Of a DNA stretch of 64,000 bases, positions 24,601-35,104 are shown piece after piece (the first letter of the stretch is position 1; every line of letters starts with the position of its first letter). Under the pieces are notes generated by a model. That model did not search any database. It was not told where the DNA came from and saw only the letters and a program-made list of their open reading frames with translations. Position numbers and translations under genes: made by a program. The stretch comes from Zonotrichia leucophrys gambelii (lineage: Eukaryota; Chordata; Aves; Passeriformes; Passerellidae), in contig NC_088178.1 of assembly GCF_028769735.1 (NCBI RefSeq), forward strand, positions 2,732,001-2,796,000, in the 5' to 3' direction.

Positions 24601-27600
24601 AACAGGACCTGTTCCTGCATCTTGCTTAGGATCTCCCTCCTCGTGCTGATGGACTGGATGTGCTTGGCTTTTGGAAGAGACCCTGAGATGGATGCAGGGA
24701 ATTACAACAGGGAGATGGCTCCATGCAGGCTGTTCCCCAGGGAGAGGATGGCATCCCATCCCCCTGGGGGCAGCCAGGAAAGATCCCTTCTCTGGAAGGG
24801 TGGTGCTCATCCCAACTCCCATGTCTCTTACCCATGATGGTGGTGCAGAAGGTGAGGACGCTGGAGCCTTCACGCAGATGAGTGGCTCTCAGCCTGTGCT
24901 CCAGGGACAAGAACAGCTCCCTCTGACTCCCATCCGACTCATCCAGACCCAGGAGCCTCTCAGTGATGAGCCAGAAGTCCATCAGTTCTTCCCCTACAGA
25001 TCAGACAAGGGATGGGAGTTGGGAGGTGTGACGGTGTTCACAGGGGTCCCAGGATGAGGGAAGAGATGAGGATCTGACTCCATGTTTCAGAAGGCTTGAT
25101 TTATTATTTTATCATATATATTATATTAAAACTATACTAAAAGAAAAAAAATTCATCAGAAAGCTAGCTAAAAATAGAAAAAATACCAACAAAAAACTTG
25201 TGGCTCAAAGAGTCTGAGCCAGCTCACTGTGATTGGCCATTAATTGAAAACAACTACATAAGACCAATCGCAGATCCACCTGTTGCATTCCACAGCAACA
25301 AATAATCATTGTTTACATTTTGTCCCTAAAACCTCTCAGCTTCTCAAGAAGAAAAATCTTAAAGAAAAGATTTTTCATAAAAAAAAAAGGAGGAGCCCCT
25401 GGAAGCCCCAAGGTTGGATGAAGAAGAACCGAGGGGAACAGAGCTCAGCAAAGCCACGGTTGTGCATCTCCCTCCCATCTCTGCTGCTGGCCCACCTTCC
25501 AAAGCTTTCTCTGGCATCTTACCCATGCCCCCAGCTCTGTGCCAGCCTCCTGGCAGGCAGGTGGCCCTGGCTGGCAGGGAGGGGGCTGTGGAGCATCCCG
25601 TGCCCACCTGCAGTTCCCCGGAGGAAGGCGCAGAGGTGCCGCATGCCCTGGCTCCCGCTGATGCACCTCTCCAGCAGCCACTGGTCAGCACTCTGCCAGT
25701 TCAGCAGCTCTGCTGTGGGACACACAGCACAGATGGCATCAGGGCCTGCCTGCCAGATCCCAAGGAAACTCTCCAGCTCCCACCCTGGAAGAGGCTGCTG
25801 GAGGGAGACCAGCAAATCACCCTGAAGTGGGAGTTTCAGGCAGGCTGCAGGATGCACACGGGGTGTTTGCAAGGATAACTCGCTCCTGTCTGGGACAGTT
25901 AGTCCTGCTGTTGTGCCTCCCTTCCTTGCAAATGCCCATCTTTTCTGTCCTGAGTCGGGGGCTTGCCCTCAATTTCCTCCAAATTTGAGTTTCAACCCGA
26001 CTGGAGAAGCAGCAGCAATATATTCAGGAAAAGCCTTAGTGAACTGCTTGTTTTTCTGAAATGAGAATCAGTACTCCTGCTGCCACAGCTTTCTTTCCAG
26101 TAGCAGTTGACATGCAGGCTGAGGAGCTGGACTGAGAAGGCTCATTTTAGGGGCAAAGTGAGCAAAATCCCGAGTTGTGGCCAGTAAGAGAGATCATAGC
26201 CTGTCTTCCCAAAGCATCCCTGCTCAGCAGCAAACCCAGGATGCTCTCCACCCCTGGACTCCTCGGTAAACCCTGCTAGGCATGTACTTAGCGCGGTGGG
26301 GTAAATCCCTGCAAAATGGGATGTAAATCCTAAAAATGGGATGTGCAACGCCTTCCCAGCCCGGAGCAGAGGCACGACCCAGTGGGCAGGCACTGGCAGC
26401 GCCAGCCCCGCAGCGAGAGGAGCAGCGGCTCCGGTTTCCCCCGTGCCGCGATGACTCACCTGCTTCCCCCGAGCGAATGAAAGCCAGCAGCCTCTGGCAG
26501 AGGACGAGGTGCAGGCACAGGCTGGATTTGCAGAAGTGAGGCAGACGCTGCTTTTCCAACCAAGCCAGCAAAGCCGCGGGACTGGCATCCTGCGCTGCCC
26601 AAGGAGAGGATTAGCTGCGAGCAAGGAGCCGGATCCTGCCTGGCTTTTAGGGTGAGTAACAGGTCCCTGCTACGGGGAAAGGAGGTGGGGAAGGAGCCCT
26701 GTTGCTTTATGGCGATGGTGGTGCTAGGCACAAGGGGGATACTCGAGTTTCAGCCGCTGCCCGTGCCCAAAACGAGCTCCTGCAGGGCTTCCTTCCTCCT
26801 CCTCACAGAGCCCAGGCATGGCAGCTCCCCGGGGGCTTCCAGAGGAGCGGGGGTTCCTGTTTGCTTTGGGATCTGAGCGCTGCAAGGGCTGTGGGGAACG
26901 GGCACGAGTGGGGAGGGAGGGCTGAGCCACCCTGGCTCCTGTTGAATTCAGGAGGAATCCGGGATTCAGGAGGAATCCGGGACAAGGGAATGATGTTTGT
27001 GTCCTTCTGTGCCGCCACACATGCGCTCGGTGTTTATGGCTAGACCCCATAAACTGCAGCAGGACTTTAAATGGATCGTGCTCCGCCCAGGGCTTTACAG
27101 CGAAACGACGGCCGGGGTTGAAATGATCGCTCGCAGCTGCACGAACAGAGAGCCAGAGAGGGGCCCTGGCAGTGCCAAAGCGGCTCCTTCCCGCCCCTGC
27201 CCTGTGCCCTTCCTCCCGCTCCTCCCTTCTAACAAGTTCTCACCAGGTGGCTCGGCAGCTCTGGCCACAGGCACCACCGGCCCATGCCACTGATGTAAAG
27301 GGGTGTCTGCCCAAAAATCTGCATTAAAACACAAAGGGAGAGCTGAAAGAGATGGCAGAGGAACCCAGAGTTCTAGTTAGTTCCCACTACACAGAAGGGC
27401 AACAAATTCCCTTTTAGACCCTTTATCTCCAAGCTGAGATCCTCAGATTTCCCTCATTTTCCAGCCTGAATGTGGTGAACCCCCAATTTTCCTGCAGCCT
27501 CTAAAATGCCACAGAAAGTTCACCTGAGGAGAGCTCTGAAAGGCTCCAGGTTTGATGGTGCAGGGTGGACTTACAGGAAGGCTCAGAAAGATGTTGAAAA

Positions 27601-27637
27601 AGTCAACAAAAACATCATCTTGCAGCAGCAGCCCCAT
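12685..27637 (-). CDS. RGSL1: RGSL1, regulator of G-protein signalling-like 1, sixteen coding exons
   Basis: Exons in transcription order: 27637-27575, 27318-27244, 26589-26460, 25712-25608, 24993-24832, 24682-23736, 23303-23241, 21186-20955, 20278-20192, 19544-19472, 18645-18285, 17401-17272, 16586-16397, 15330-15192, 13978-13854 and 13180-12685. Every junction is GT-AG and phase-compatible, giving 3378 nt or 1125 aa, close to human RGSL1 as I recall it (about 1076). The N-terminus (VFVDFFNIFLSLP, then FGQTPLY and LAWLEKQRLP) is characteristic. RGS-like segments lie near residues 100-180, 388-515 (FRDFLQHQ to FLAADDRTFLQFM) and 767-945 (FQDFLRQE, IIIVNFLVDDLRFYLEMD, NISQKERDF). The third is interrupted by a Lys/Gly/Gln-rich linker. 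Exon 11 has an acidic then Lys/Glu-rich block. Exon 16 has a Glu run and repeats of RSSKAQQQ. The family is expected to contact G-alpha subunits, but RGSL1 function is little known. An acceptor at 27657 suggests an upstream 5' exon. Confidence 0.9.
12780..13130 (-). repeat. Coding low-complexity repeats in the last RGSL1 exon
   Basis: On the minus strand this part of exon 16 encodes a Glu run (from CTC triplets on the plus strand at about 13091-13113). It then encodes blocks RSSQEPKGG and several copies of RSSKAQQQ with D or E between them, a 24-bp tandem repeat. All repeats preserve the RGSL1 frame. The tail is basic and probably disordered. Confidence 0.85.
13282..13770. repeat. 42-bp minisatellite, array 2 (inverted relative to array 1)
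   Basis: About eleven to twelve units read CCCAGAACTCCTCCCTGGGA and GCATCCCTGATC on the plus strand. This is the reverse complement of the unit at 9411-9872, with the same 42-bp period (for example 13291, 13333, about 13375). It fills most of the last RGSL1 intron, between exons ending at 13854 and starting at 13180. Confidence 0.92.
14020..14680. mobile_element. LTR-like insertion, family D (RGSL1 intron 14)
   Basis: An AT-rich segment of about 660 bp has unique-looking composition beside the exons, including GGATAGGTCCCAAATACAC and CCTATAAAATCCCTAAATTC. Its size, composition and lack of open frames suggest an avian LTR. I have no second copy in the window to confirm this, and the boundaries are approximate. 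Confidence 0.4.
16040..16352 (+). mobile_element. CR1-like LINE 3' end (RGSL1 intron 13)
   Basis: The 3' portion reads GGAACGAGATGACCTTTAAG, CTCCCTTCCAACCCAGACCA and TTCTGGGATTCTGT, a classic CR1 3' terminus. It ends only about 45 bp from the RGSL1 exon at 16397-16586, on the donor side of that exon. Confidence 0.8.
17438..17818 (+). mobile_element. Solo LTR, family A, copy 3 (RGSL1 intron 11)
   Basis: The segment begins TGTCACCGTCATATTTTCTGG, shared with 56346, and runs through AGAAGCCTCAGAGAAAAATG, GGACATTGTTTACCAAC and CCTTCTAAGAATATGGAGTC. It starts about 37 bp from the acceptor of the RGSL1 exon at 17272-17401. No retroviral genes are present. Confidence 0.72.
19690..20020 (+). mobile_element. 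LTR-like or retroposed segment, family G (RGSL1 intron 9)
   Basis: The sequence runs from GACACAAGACAGATGATGG to a 3' part holding ACAATAAAATTGGATTC and CTCCCCATCTCTCACATCA. The near-terminal polyadenylation hexamer and the sharp change from flanking composition suggest an LTR. The window holds no second copy, so this is tentative. Confidence 0.35.
21330..21700 (+). mobile_element. Solo LTR, family E (RGSL1 intron 7)
   Basis: The segment shows an LTR-like promoter and polyadenylation layout: TTATAAAAGTGAGAGACC, then about 100 bp later CCTTTAATAAATCCCTGC and TTTATTCTTTAGCTCTGTCC, ending near TTCACAAGGCATCA. No internal retroviral sequence is present. I assign it to an avian endogenous retrovirus from this layout, not by matching a named family. 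Confidence 0.55.
25027..25390 (-). mobile_element. Solo LTR, family A, copy 2 (RGSL1 intron 4)
   Basis: The segment starts TGTGACGGTGTTCACAGGG and runs through GACTCCATGTTTCAGAAGG, CTGTGATTGGCCATTAATTG and TTGTTTACATTTTG, closely paralleling copy 1 at 2949-3326 in the same orientation. It ends in an A-rich run. It separates RGSL1 exons 4 and 5. Confidence 0.75.
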
Positions 27638-27656
27638 GTCCGTGGAAGCTATGGAT

Positions 27657-27670
27657 GCTACAGGGGGAAA
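27657..27670 (-). other. Splice acceptor upstream of the RGSL1 start codon
   Basis: On the minus strand a pyrimidine-rich stretch ends in CCCCCTGTAG immediately before 27657, 20 bp upstream of the proposed ATG at 27637-27635. The frame stays open to this acceptor. Either a noncoding 5' exon lies further upstream or a short coding exon supplies an earlier start. I could not locate it. Confidence 0.45.
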
Positions 27671-28509
27671 AGAGAGAGTTACCTGGGCTTTGTGTGGCCA
27701 GCTGTGAGCCAGAGGTGGAGTTTTGGGGGAAAATCAGCTTTAGGGGATGTGTGGTACAAGCTTGTCCTGTGTGCAGGGGGAGGATTTGGAGCTGGGACAG
27801 TGTGTGAAATTGTTTTTGGATGGGTGGCACAGGCTGTTTGGAAAGCACCAGGTTCAGAGCATGCAGGAGCTGGGGAGTGTGAATGGCAGCCTCCCAACCA
27901 GCAAAGGTTCACAGAGGCTGGGCACAAATGTGGTGGCATCCAGAGGGCAGGAGAAGGGAGGTGTGCTCCTCTGCCTTACCCAGACACTGGGCATAACACA
28001 GCTCATCCACCCAGGACTCAGTGCAAGTGTCAGTGGCCAACACCTCCTGCCACCCTGTGAAGTTTTATTCATTTCTGGAAGATGTGGATGCAGGAAGGTG
28101 TGCTGGCATCAGCCTGCTGGTGGGTGGGTGCCCCTGGAAATGCCCTCTTCCATCAAGGCACAGTGGTTTTACAGGGAGGACCTATATTTCCAAGCTTCAT
28201 ACAGCTTTTTTCCCCCCATTTTTCCCCCTTTTGGGCTGTGTTTAGAGGGGCTGAAGCCCCCAGCAAAGGGGAACTCACCAGGAGTCATCGTGATGGTGCA
28301 GTGTTCCGGTGCTGGGTTCCGAAGTGCCACCCTGATTGTGACACACTCCTTTGGGTGACTCCTGGGGGGCTGCAGCTCCCTCCAGGCCTGCTTATCCTGC
28401 AGAGGAGAGCACTGAGAGAGGATCTGATCAGCGTCTCTATGGGCCTGCAGAGGGGATGTGCAGAGGGTGGAAGCCAGGCTGCTCTTGGTGGTCCCATGAA
28501 ATGGGATGA

Positions 28510-28745
28510 GAGAAACAGGAACAGAGGAATTCCCATCTGAACATGAGGAAAAGTTTCTTCACCGTGATGGTAACTGAGCACTGGAACAGGTTGCTCTGAG
28601 AGGTTGTGGAGCCTCCCTTAGTGGAGCTATTTGAGAATCATCTGGGCACAATCCTCAGTACTGGGCTCAGGGGACCCTGCTTGTGCTGAGGTGTTGGACC
28701 AGGTGGTGCCTTGTGACCTTGCCCCTCCTCTGATGCTGTGAAATG
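28510..28745 (+). mobile_element. CR1 LINE fragment
   Basis: The text AACATGAGGAAAAGTTTCTT, ACTGGAACAGGTTGCTC and GAGGTTGTGGAGCCTCCCTT is characteristic of the avian CR1 3' region. It lies in the interval between RGSL1 and GLUL. Confidence 0.85.
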
Positions 28746-28849
28746 TCACTTTTTAAATCTCCAGCCCTGCAGGCACACTCGGGCAGTCCTGAAATGAAAC
28801 CCCATTGGATTTGGTGGGAAACTGCTCCAACAAAGGCAGGAATTATGCA

Positions 28850-29195
28850 TTTTATTCTATCTTTTTAGAAGGTTAATTTATTACTTTATGATACTATATT
28901 ATAATAAAGAATACTATACTAAACTAAAGAATATAGAAAAGATACTGAAGGCTAAAAAGATAATAATGAAAATTCATGACTCTTTTTAGAGTTTTGACAC
29001 AACTTGGCCCTGATTGGCTAATGAATTAAAACAACTCACACTCGAGACTAAAGAAATAATCATTTGTGACTAAACAATTTTCAAACACATGAACATAACA
29101 CAGGAGAAGCAAATGAGATAAGAATTATTTTTTTTTAAGCTTCTTAGCTTCTCAAGAGAAAAATCTTAAACAAAAGAATTTTTTCAGAGAATATA
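28850..29195 (-). mobile_element. Solo LTR, family A, copy 4 (diverged)
   Basis: The segment shares TTTATTACTTTATGATAC-like text, CCCTGATTGGCTAATGAATT and CTTCTCAAGAGAAAAATCTT with the other family A copies, but is more diverged. The outer ends are unclear. Confidence 0.6.
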
Positions 29196-30937
29196 AATGC
29201 CACAAAAATTTTCCCCTCTCCCTGCTGGGACAAATTTCTTGCCTTCAGAGGAGGTTCCTGGTGGCACCTCAGTGCTGGGTGTCACTGTCAGTTCATCTGC
29301 TCAGCTCGGGATGGGAATTTCACAGGAAACCCCTCTGTGTTTGCCCCAAACAGACCAACATTTCTTATCTGCTGTCTTTCTTCACCAGATCTGGGGCTCA
29401 GACCCACCCTTGGACACCCTGCAGCTGGAAGAGGAGAAGGAGGAGAAAAAGAAGGAGCCCCATCCTGCAGCAGGAGGGAGCTGTTCCCCTGGCAGGGGGC
29501 GGAATCTGCTCCGCAGGTGGGTGTTTGATGCTGCTCTGGTCTCTGTGCCAGACCTGGGGGCAGGACAGCGTCCCACAGTGTCCCCAGCAGCGGGGCCACC
29601 TCACGAGGTGGCGCTGTCAAACCAGGAATGCGGAGCTGCTCCCAGCAGCAGCAGGGCTCTGCATCTCAGACAGAGCACAGCTCCGAGCTGACTGTGGGGC
29701 TGGTCACTGTGCCAAAACCCACAGCGATGTGGGGAAGGGGCAGCTGTGAGCCACAGAACACCTGCTCGTCCCAGCGGTGCCAGGCAGAGCTGTGGGAAGG
29801 AGTTATGGGGAGGAGCAGCAGCTCCCATCATGGATCCGTAAAGATTTCTGCAGCTGAGCCCTAGACATGAGAGGGAGGATATGAATGAACTGGAGGGGTG
29901 GCTGTCTCACACCTAAAAGACTCAAAAATCCTCAGAGAAAGGTCAAAACTTAAAAAAATAACACATTTTCCAGTTGGCAGCTGAGCAGATGCCCAGTAGG
30001 ATCCTCAGAGGATGGGGTGGCTCCTTGGGTGCTCATCCAGCTCTGGACTGGCCTCAGTGGAACTGTGAGGGCTTCTGCCAGGAAAAAAATAAGGTTGTGA
30101 GGAGGAATTGGCCAACATGGTCACTTTGGGAGGGCACAGGGCCATTTCCATGGAGTTTCTCCCCAAGAGGTCTGGCAGGATGGAGCTCTCCTCTCTTGGC
30201 TTCCCAGGACACATGGTGTCCACACAAGAGGAGCTCATGTGAGCTGGGTGGCTATCTAGGAAAAAAAAAAAAACAAAAAAAGTTTGAAAAAAAGAGGTGG
30301 ACACAGGAGCAGAGCCCAGATTTAGAAGGAAGCTCGGAGTGGCTGGGCCCCATAAAAAGATAAGGGCAGGGTTGCAACATCAAACACGTCAGGAGGGCTT
30401 TGCTGCCCCTCTGCCCCAGCCCAAATCACCCACCCTGACGTGGGGAGCAGCCCTGGGGTGATGAGGGGCAGAGCCTCACATTCCCAGAGGGGATGGGCTG
30501 GGGTTTTTCTCCTTGCCCAACATCAGCTGGCACTGCTCCCCAGCGTGGCAAAGTCCAAGGCTGCCCAAACACAATGTCAGCCTCACTGCCCGGGGTCACT
30601 GGGCACTCACAGCCCCCCCAGCAGCCCAGCCTGGCCCTTTTGGTGCCATCAGGAGGGTAGGGGGTGTTTCCCACACACCCCAAATGTCTCAGCATTGCTC
30701 TGGCTCTGGGTGATGGTCTGCAGAGCCAGAAATCTGGGGAGCTCCAGCCTGAGTGCACAAACTTGCTCTCCCCCTTAGCATAAGTATTAAATATAAGTAT
30801 ATAAGTATGTCCTCACCACGAGCTTTGGGGGAAAATTTGGAATTTTCCCCCCCTGTACAGCCTCATGCTCTTTTCATATAAATAGTTTATAGGACATTAG
30901 GCCCACAGAGCCTTAAAAGTGGAGTTTCTCTAGGCTG

Positions 30938-31065
30938 AGGAATTCCAGCTCAGCCTTAAATATGAATTCTTTTCTTGAACACACTACAATGATTTTTACA
31001 ATGAATTCCAGCTCACCCTTAAATATGAATTTCTTTCTTGAACACCCTACAGTGATTTTTCTCAT
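30938..31065. repeat. About 63-bp tandem duplication
   Basis: GAATTCCAGCTCAGCCTTAA, continuing to CTTGAACACACTACAATG, is repeated directly as GAATTCCAGCTCACCCTTAA, continuing to CTTGAACACCCTACAGTG. The two copies are adjacent and noncoding. Confidence 0.8.
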
Positions 31066-31954
31066 GTGATTTCCCTGCTCCAGTCTCCTGAGTGCATGAG
31101 ATCTGTTTGCTCGGCAAGCACCCCACTGGTGTTTCCTTGGGCAGTATTTTTGAGCCTGTTGCCATCTGTCTGTGGTTTCCTTGCTTGGGACTGTCCCTTA
31201 CAGCTGACAGCCCCTGTGGCAGGCTCTGCCTTCACTTGTCTCCCCTCCAGCTGAAGCAGAACCACTGGTGTAACCTTACCCCAGCCTCTGGGGCTGTTGA
31301 CTTCAGCAGCCTGGGTTAAATATGTGTTGTGGCAGGACAGGGACCCAATTCAGCCATGAGGGAGGGACATGGGCAGCGGCACCTTGCTGTTATAATTAAT
31401 AATTTATCATTTTCATAATTTTTTGTTGTTGTTGTTGTGTAATTTACAATGTCAGGCCCAGATTCACCCCTTCATCCACTCAGGCAGCAGTTTGAGGATT
31501 TCTGCACTCATGGAGATGTGAGGTGTGTTCGGCTGAGATTAACAGCTAACACAGCCCCAACCTGGCTGGGAGTGCTTTTAAACAGTGTGTACTCAAAATA
31601 GGGGGGAAAAATATCCCAACACAAACAACCCTCACCAATTTGCAGCAGCGGGGAAAGGCATGTGCTGAGAGCTCTCCCTGGGCTATTCTCCACCCTTGTA
31701 CAGAACGAACTGAGCCAAGCAATTCCTGGGTCTCAAATCCCGCCTGTCCCTGACGTTCTCATCTTCCAGCTTCCCCCCTGGCTGCTGCTGGAGGCAAACA
31801 CGTGCTCGGGGAAGGTGCAGGCCCCCGGGCAAGCTCTGCAAGCACAGCAGGTAGGGGCTGGCAGCCGGGAGTGCCCCTGGATCTGGGCAGGGGGCTGCTG
31901 GGGCATGGGGCAGTGCCAGGGGCTCCTGGGAGGGGTGCCAAGCCGAGCGGTGCT

Positions 31955-32297
31955 GTCAGAAACGCCAAACACTTGCTTTTAAAAGTTTAATACTAATAAA
32001 ATGGTCATAAAAATAGCAATATAATTAGAGGAATAAAAATTTTGGACGATTTGGATTAGGTGTCCTGTGGCTGCTATCTCGCTGCAAGTCCTTTCTTTAA
32101 AAAAAGTATCTTACATAGCATAGCTTCTATTTTAACATTATGTTATAACCTAAAACTATATTTAACACACTACTTAAGAAAATTAATACATAATTTATAT
32201 ATATAGAAAATAATACATAACTTTCTAACATAACACATATAATATTCATTTTAATATTTGCAAAAAGCCCATCATAAAATACTCATTTTTCACAGGT
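31955..32297 (-). mobile_element. LTR-like element, family B, copy 1, internally deleted
   Basis: The segment starts AAACGCCAAACACTTG and ends ATACTCATTTTTCACAG, matching the ends of the longer copy at 53606-54218. The internal portion from about 53719 to 54007 of the long copy is missing here. In copy 1, GGATTAGG joins directly to TGTCCTGTGGCTGC. Noncoding. Confidence 0.7.
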
Positions 32298-32699
32298 GAG
32301 CATGGGGACAGGTGGCTCAGAAAGGGGTGAGGAGGGAGGTGGCTGTAGGAATTTGCTTCTTGTTACTATTTTTTGTCTTTTTTAAAAGGAAAAAAAGCTT
32401 AGAAGTTTTTTGTTTGTTTGTTTGTTTTTTAGTGTTGGAAGCAGAAAAGTTTTAATAAAAGGCAAAATAACAAAACTCCTTACAGAGAAAACCTGAGCCA
32501 GGTGCAAGAGGTTCTTGCTCCTAGTAAAACACTCCACAAAAGCAATTAGTTCCTTTGCTCTCTTCTTTTTCTAGTAAATTGCTTAGGCAAGACTTTTTGG
32601 CTCCTGTCCAATTGGCTGTGCTTAAGTTTGAGGTGAAGTCCCCAAAGTCCTATGAGGTGGCTTTTTGCCTAATTGAAGAGAGAAACTGGTGCCAGCACC

Positions 32700-33190
32700 T
32701 GGGTTGTCCTGGGGACCATGCCCCAAGGTTCCTCTTCCCTTTGTGCATAGTCCAGGGAGCTGAAAGAGGAGGGAAGGTTTTTTTTCTCTCACTCTGAGTG
32801 TGTCTCTGCAAGTTTGCACTGATTAATTTGCTTTCCTAAACTGCCCTTTAGGGCAGCCCAGGTGATGTGCTCTGGAAAGGCTGAAAGCCCAAGGTCCCTC
32901 TTCTTTCTGTGCATGGTCCAGGGAGCTGAATGAAGAGGAAGGGTCCTTTTTTTTTCACTCTGAGTGTGCCTCTGTAAGTTTGCAGTGATTAATTTGCTTT
33001 CCTAAACTGTCCCAGGTGATCTGCTCTGGAAAGGCTGAAAGCCCAAGGTTCCCCTTCCCCCTGTGCACGGTCCAGGGAGCTGAATGGGGAGGGAGGGGTT
33101 CTTTTCTTTCACTCTGAGTGTGCCTCTGTAAGTTTGCACTGATTAATTTGCTTTCCTAAACTGTCCCAGGTGATCTGCTCTGGACAGGCT
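32700..33190. repeat. About 154-bp tandem repeat, nearly three copies
   Basis: CACTCTGAGTGTG recurs at 32790, 32956 and 33110 (spacings 166 and 154). Each is followed by AAGTTTGCA, TGATTAATTTGCTTTCC and the phrase GCTCTGGAAAGGCTGAAAGC. The first unit carries an extra short insertion, CCCTTTAGGG. Confidence 0.85.
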
Positions 33191-33252
33191 GAAAGCCCTC
33201 TGGCCACCAGCCCACGGCCACCCTTGACCCTGGCAGCACCTTCAAAGGGAGC

Positions 33253-33387
33253 ATGGGGCTGCTGCGGAGCGTGCAATGTTTGCTCACAGCCAGGGCCAGC
33301 AGCTGCTCCCTGCCTGCCCTGGGGGGTTTCGTCAGCATCCTGCAGCGCTCCGGGGGACACTGCTCGGCCACTGCTGCTTGCACAAGG
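33253..33387 (+). CDS. Possible first coding exon, unrecognised
   Basis: An ATG in a fair Kozak context (AGCATGG) opens a frame beginning MGLLRSVQCLLTARASS, an Arg/Ser/Leu-rich amphipathic N-terminus resembling a mitochondrial targeting sequence. A GTCAGT donor-like site follows near 33387. The frame also continues to 33597. I find no second exon to pair with it and recognise no homologue, so it may be chance. Confidence 0.15.
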
Positions 33388-33705
33388 TCAGTGTCCCCAG
33401 GGCCCTCATCCCCCACACCCCACGGGGGCTCGGTCACTTCTGAGCTAAGCGCTGGCTCGGGTGCTGGCTTGGATTGTCCAGCCCTGGGTGAAACGTGCTG
33501 CATGTCCAGGTGTGCCAGGCTGGGAGCACCTCAGGGGCTGCTGGTGTGGGTCCAGGCAGAGGCAGCTGTGCCCAGGGGTGGGCAGGGGTGGAGGTGATGC
33601 AATATCGGGACAGGCAGCCCGTGGCTGAGGTCACTTGGGTGCAGTTCAGTTGCTCATGCAGGGCCTCCCAGCACGAAGCACTTCCCTGGATGCATCTGGA
33701 AGTGG

Positions 33706-34000
33706 TATAGCTCACAGAATTCACAGAATCACAGAATTACTGGAAAAGACCTTCAAGATCATCAAGCCCAACCCAGCCCCAACCCCTCAACTAAACCCTG
33801 GCACCCAGTGCCACATCCAGGCTTTGTTAAACACACCCAGGGATGGGGACTGCACCACCTCCCTGGGCAGCCATTCCAGAACTTTATCACTCTTTCTGTA
33901 AAAAACTTTATCCTAATATCCAGCCTGTATTTCCCTTGGTGCAGCTTGAAGCTGTGTGCTCTGGTTGTGTCAGTGCTGCCTGGAGAAAGAGACCAACCTG
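33706..34000 (-). mobile_element. CR1 LINE 3' end, reverse orientation
   Basis: The segment opens with CACAGAATTCACAGAATCAC and continues GGAAAAGACCTTCAAGATC, CTCCCTGGGCAGCCATTCCA and TATTTCCCTTGGTGCAGC. This is the mirror image of the CR1 copy at 7520-7800. Confidence 0.9.
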
Positions 34001-34039
34001 AGCACAGCCACTTTATTTAGCTCAGTTTAGGAGTGTGTT

Positions 34040-34160
34040 GAGTGTGGGGAGAGGAGAGATGCTGAAGATCTTCCTGCTCATTGCAGGGGGTTGGACTTGA
34101 TGACCTCCAGGTCCCTTCCACACCAAACCAAAGCATTCTGTGATTCCATGATGCTATGCC
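34040..34160 (+). mobile_element. Short CR1 LINE 3' terminus
   Basis: GGGGTTGGACTTGATGACC, then CAGGTCCCTTCCACACC and GCATTCTGTGATTCCATG, form the terminal part of a second CR1 copy next to the inverted copy at 33706-34000. Confidence 0.85.
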
Positions 34161-35104
34161 CATCCCTCCTCCCTCCCAGCTGTGCCACTGCTGGAGGCTG
34201 GGGCATTTTGGGTGTGTTCAGCCTCTTCCTGGGACTTGGCATCACAACAAAATGGGCAATTCCTCCTCCCTGTGTGACATCTCTGTTGGGAAAAAAAAAC
34301 CAAAATAACAACATTTCCTTTCTAGTTCAGAATTTTTCTTTAGTGCTGGTGAAAGACCAGTGGGTACCTGGGCTTAGCAGTCTGGGTCTGCAATCTGTTG
34401 GACTTGAGATCCCAGGGTCTGCGGTGAGGATCACAGTGCTGGCAAAGTCCCCGAAAGCCATCAGCCACTGCCCCAGGGTCTGAGCCACATGGAAATTTCA
34501 TATCCTGTGTATTTAACCCTCAAGTTGCCACCCCCCCCCAATGGTGTGACATTTCTGCAGTTTAAGGCATTCCCAAATGGAAGACAGGGATGGAGGGGGA
34601 CACACAGACAAGGGATGAGTCACAGCAGCCCCAGCAGCTGGAAAAGGGGAGGAATTCCTCATGCTAGCTGAGAGAAACTCATCCTGCTCCCCTGGAAGGT
34701 GCAGGGACATGGCTGTGCCCTGTCCCTGAGGGTTTGCCTTGCAGGCAGGAGGCTGCAAAGTCCAGCCTGCCCAACCCTCCTAACTCAGCAGCCACTTCCC
34801 AACCTTGGCACTTGTCTCAGGATATCAAACTGTGCCGGCGGGAAGCGCCGGGCCGGGCCAATAAAGGCCAGTAAAGGCAATAAAGGTGTTCCCACGAATT
34901 AACAGCAGGAAGAAGGAAAAACCTGAGCCAGTTGGGACTCACCCCTGGCAGGGGACATTGTCTCACTCTCTGGCTCTGCCTGTGGCCCTTTGAAGGTGGA
35001 TTTCAATCCACTCCTGGGTGGTGTCACCGTGGGCACCGAGCCCTCCCCAGCTGCCTCCCGGGAGGGTTTTGTTGGCGACACCGGGGGTCACTGGAGCACG
35101 CAGC

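Noticed and set aside
27747..28358. 203-codon plus-strand frame antisense and upstream of RGSL1 exon 1
   Set aside because: No domain, no splice logic, and composition typical of the flanking noncoding DNA.
29197..29749. Plus-strand frames of about 160 codons near 29.2-29.7 kb
   Set aside because: There is a splice-like CACCAG near 29390 but no phased partner exon and no recognisable protein feature.
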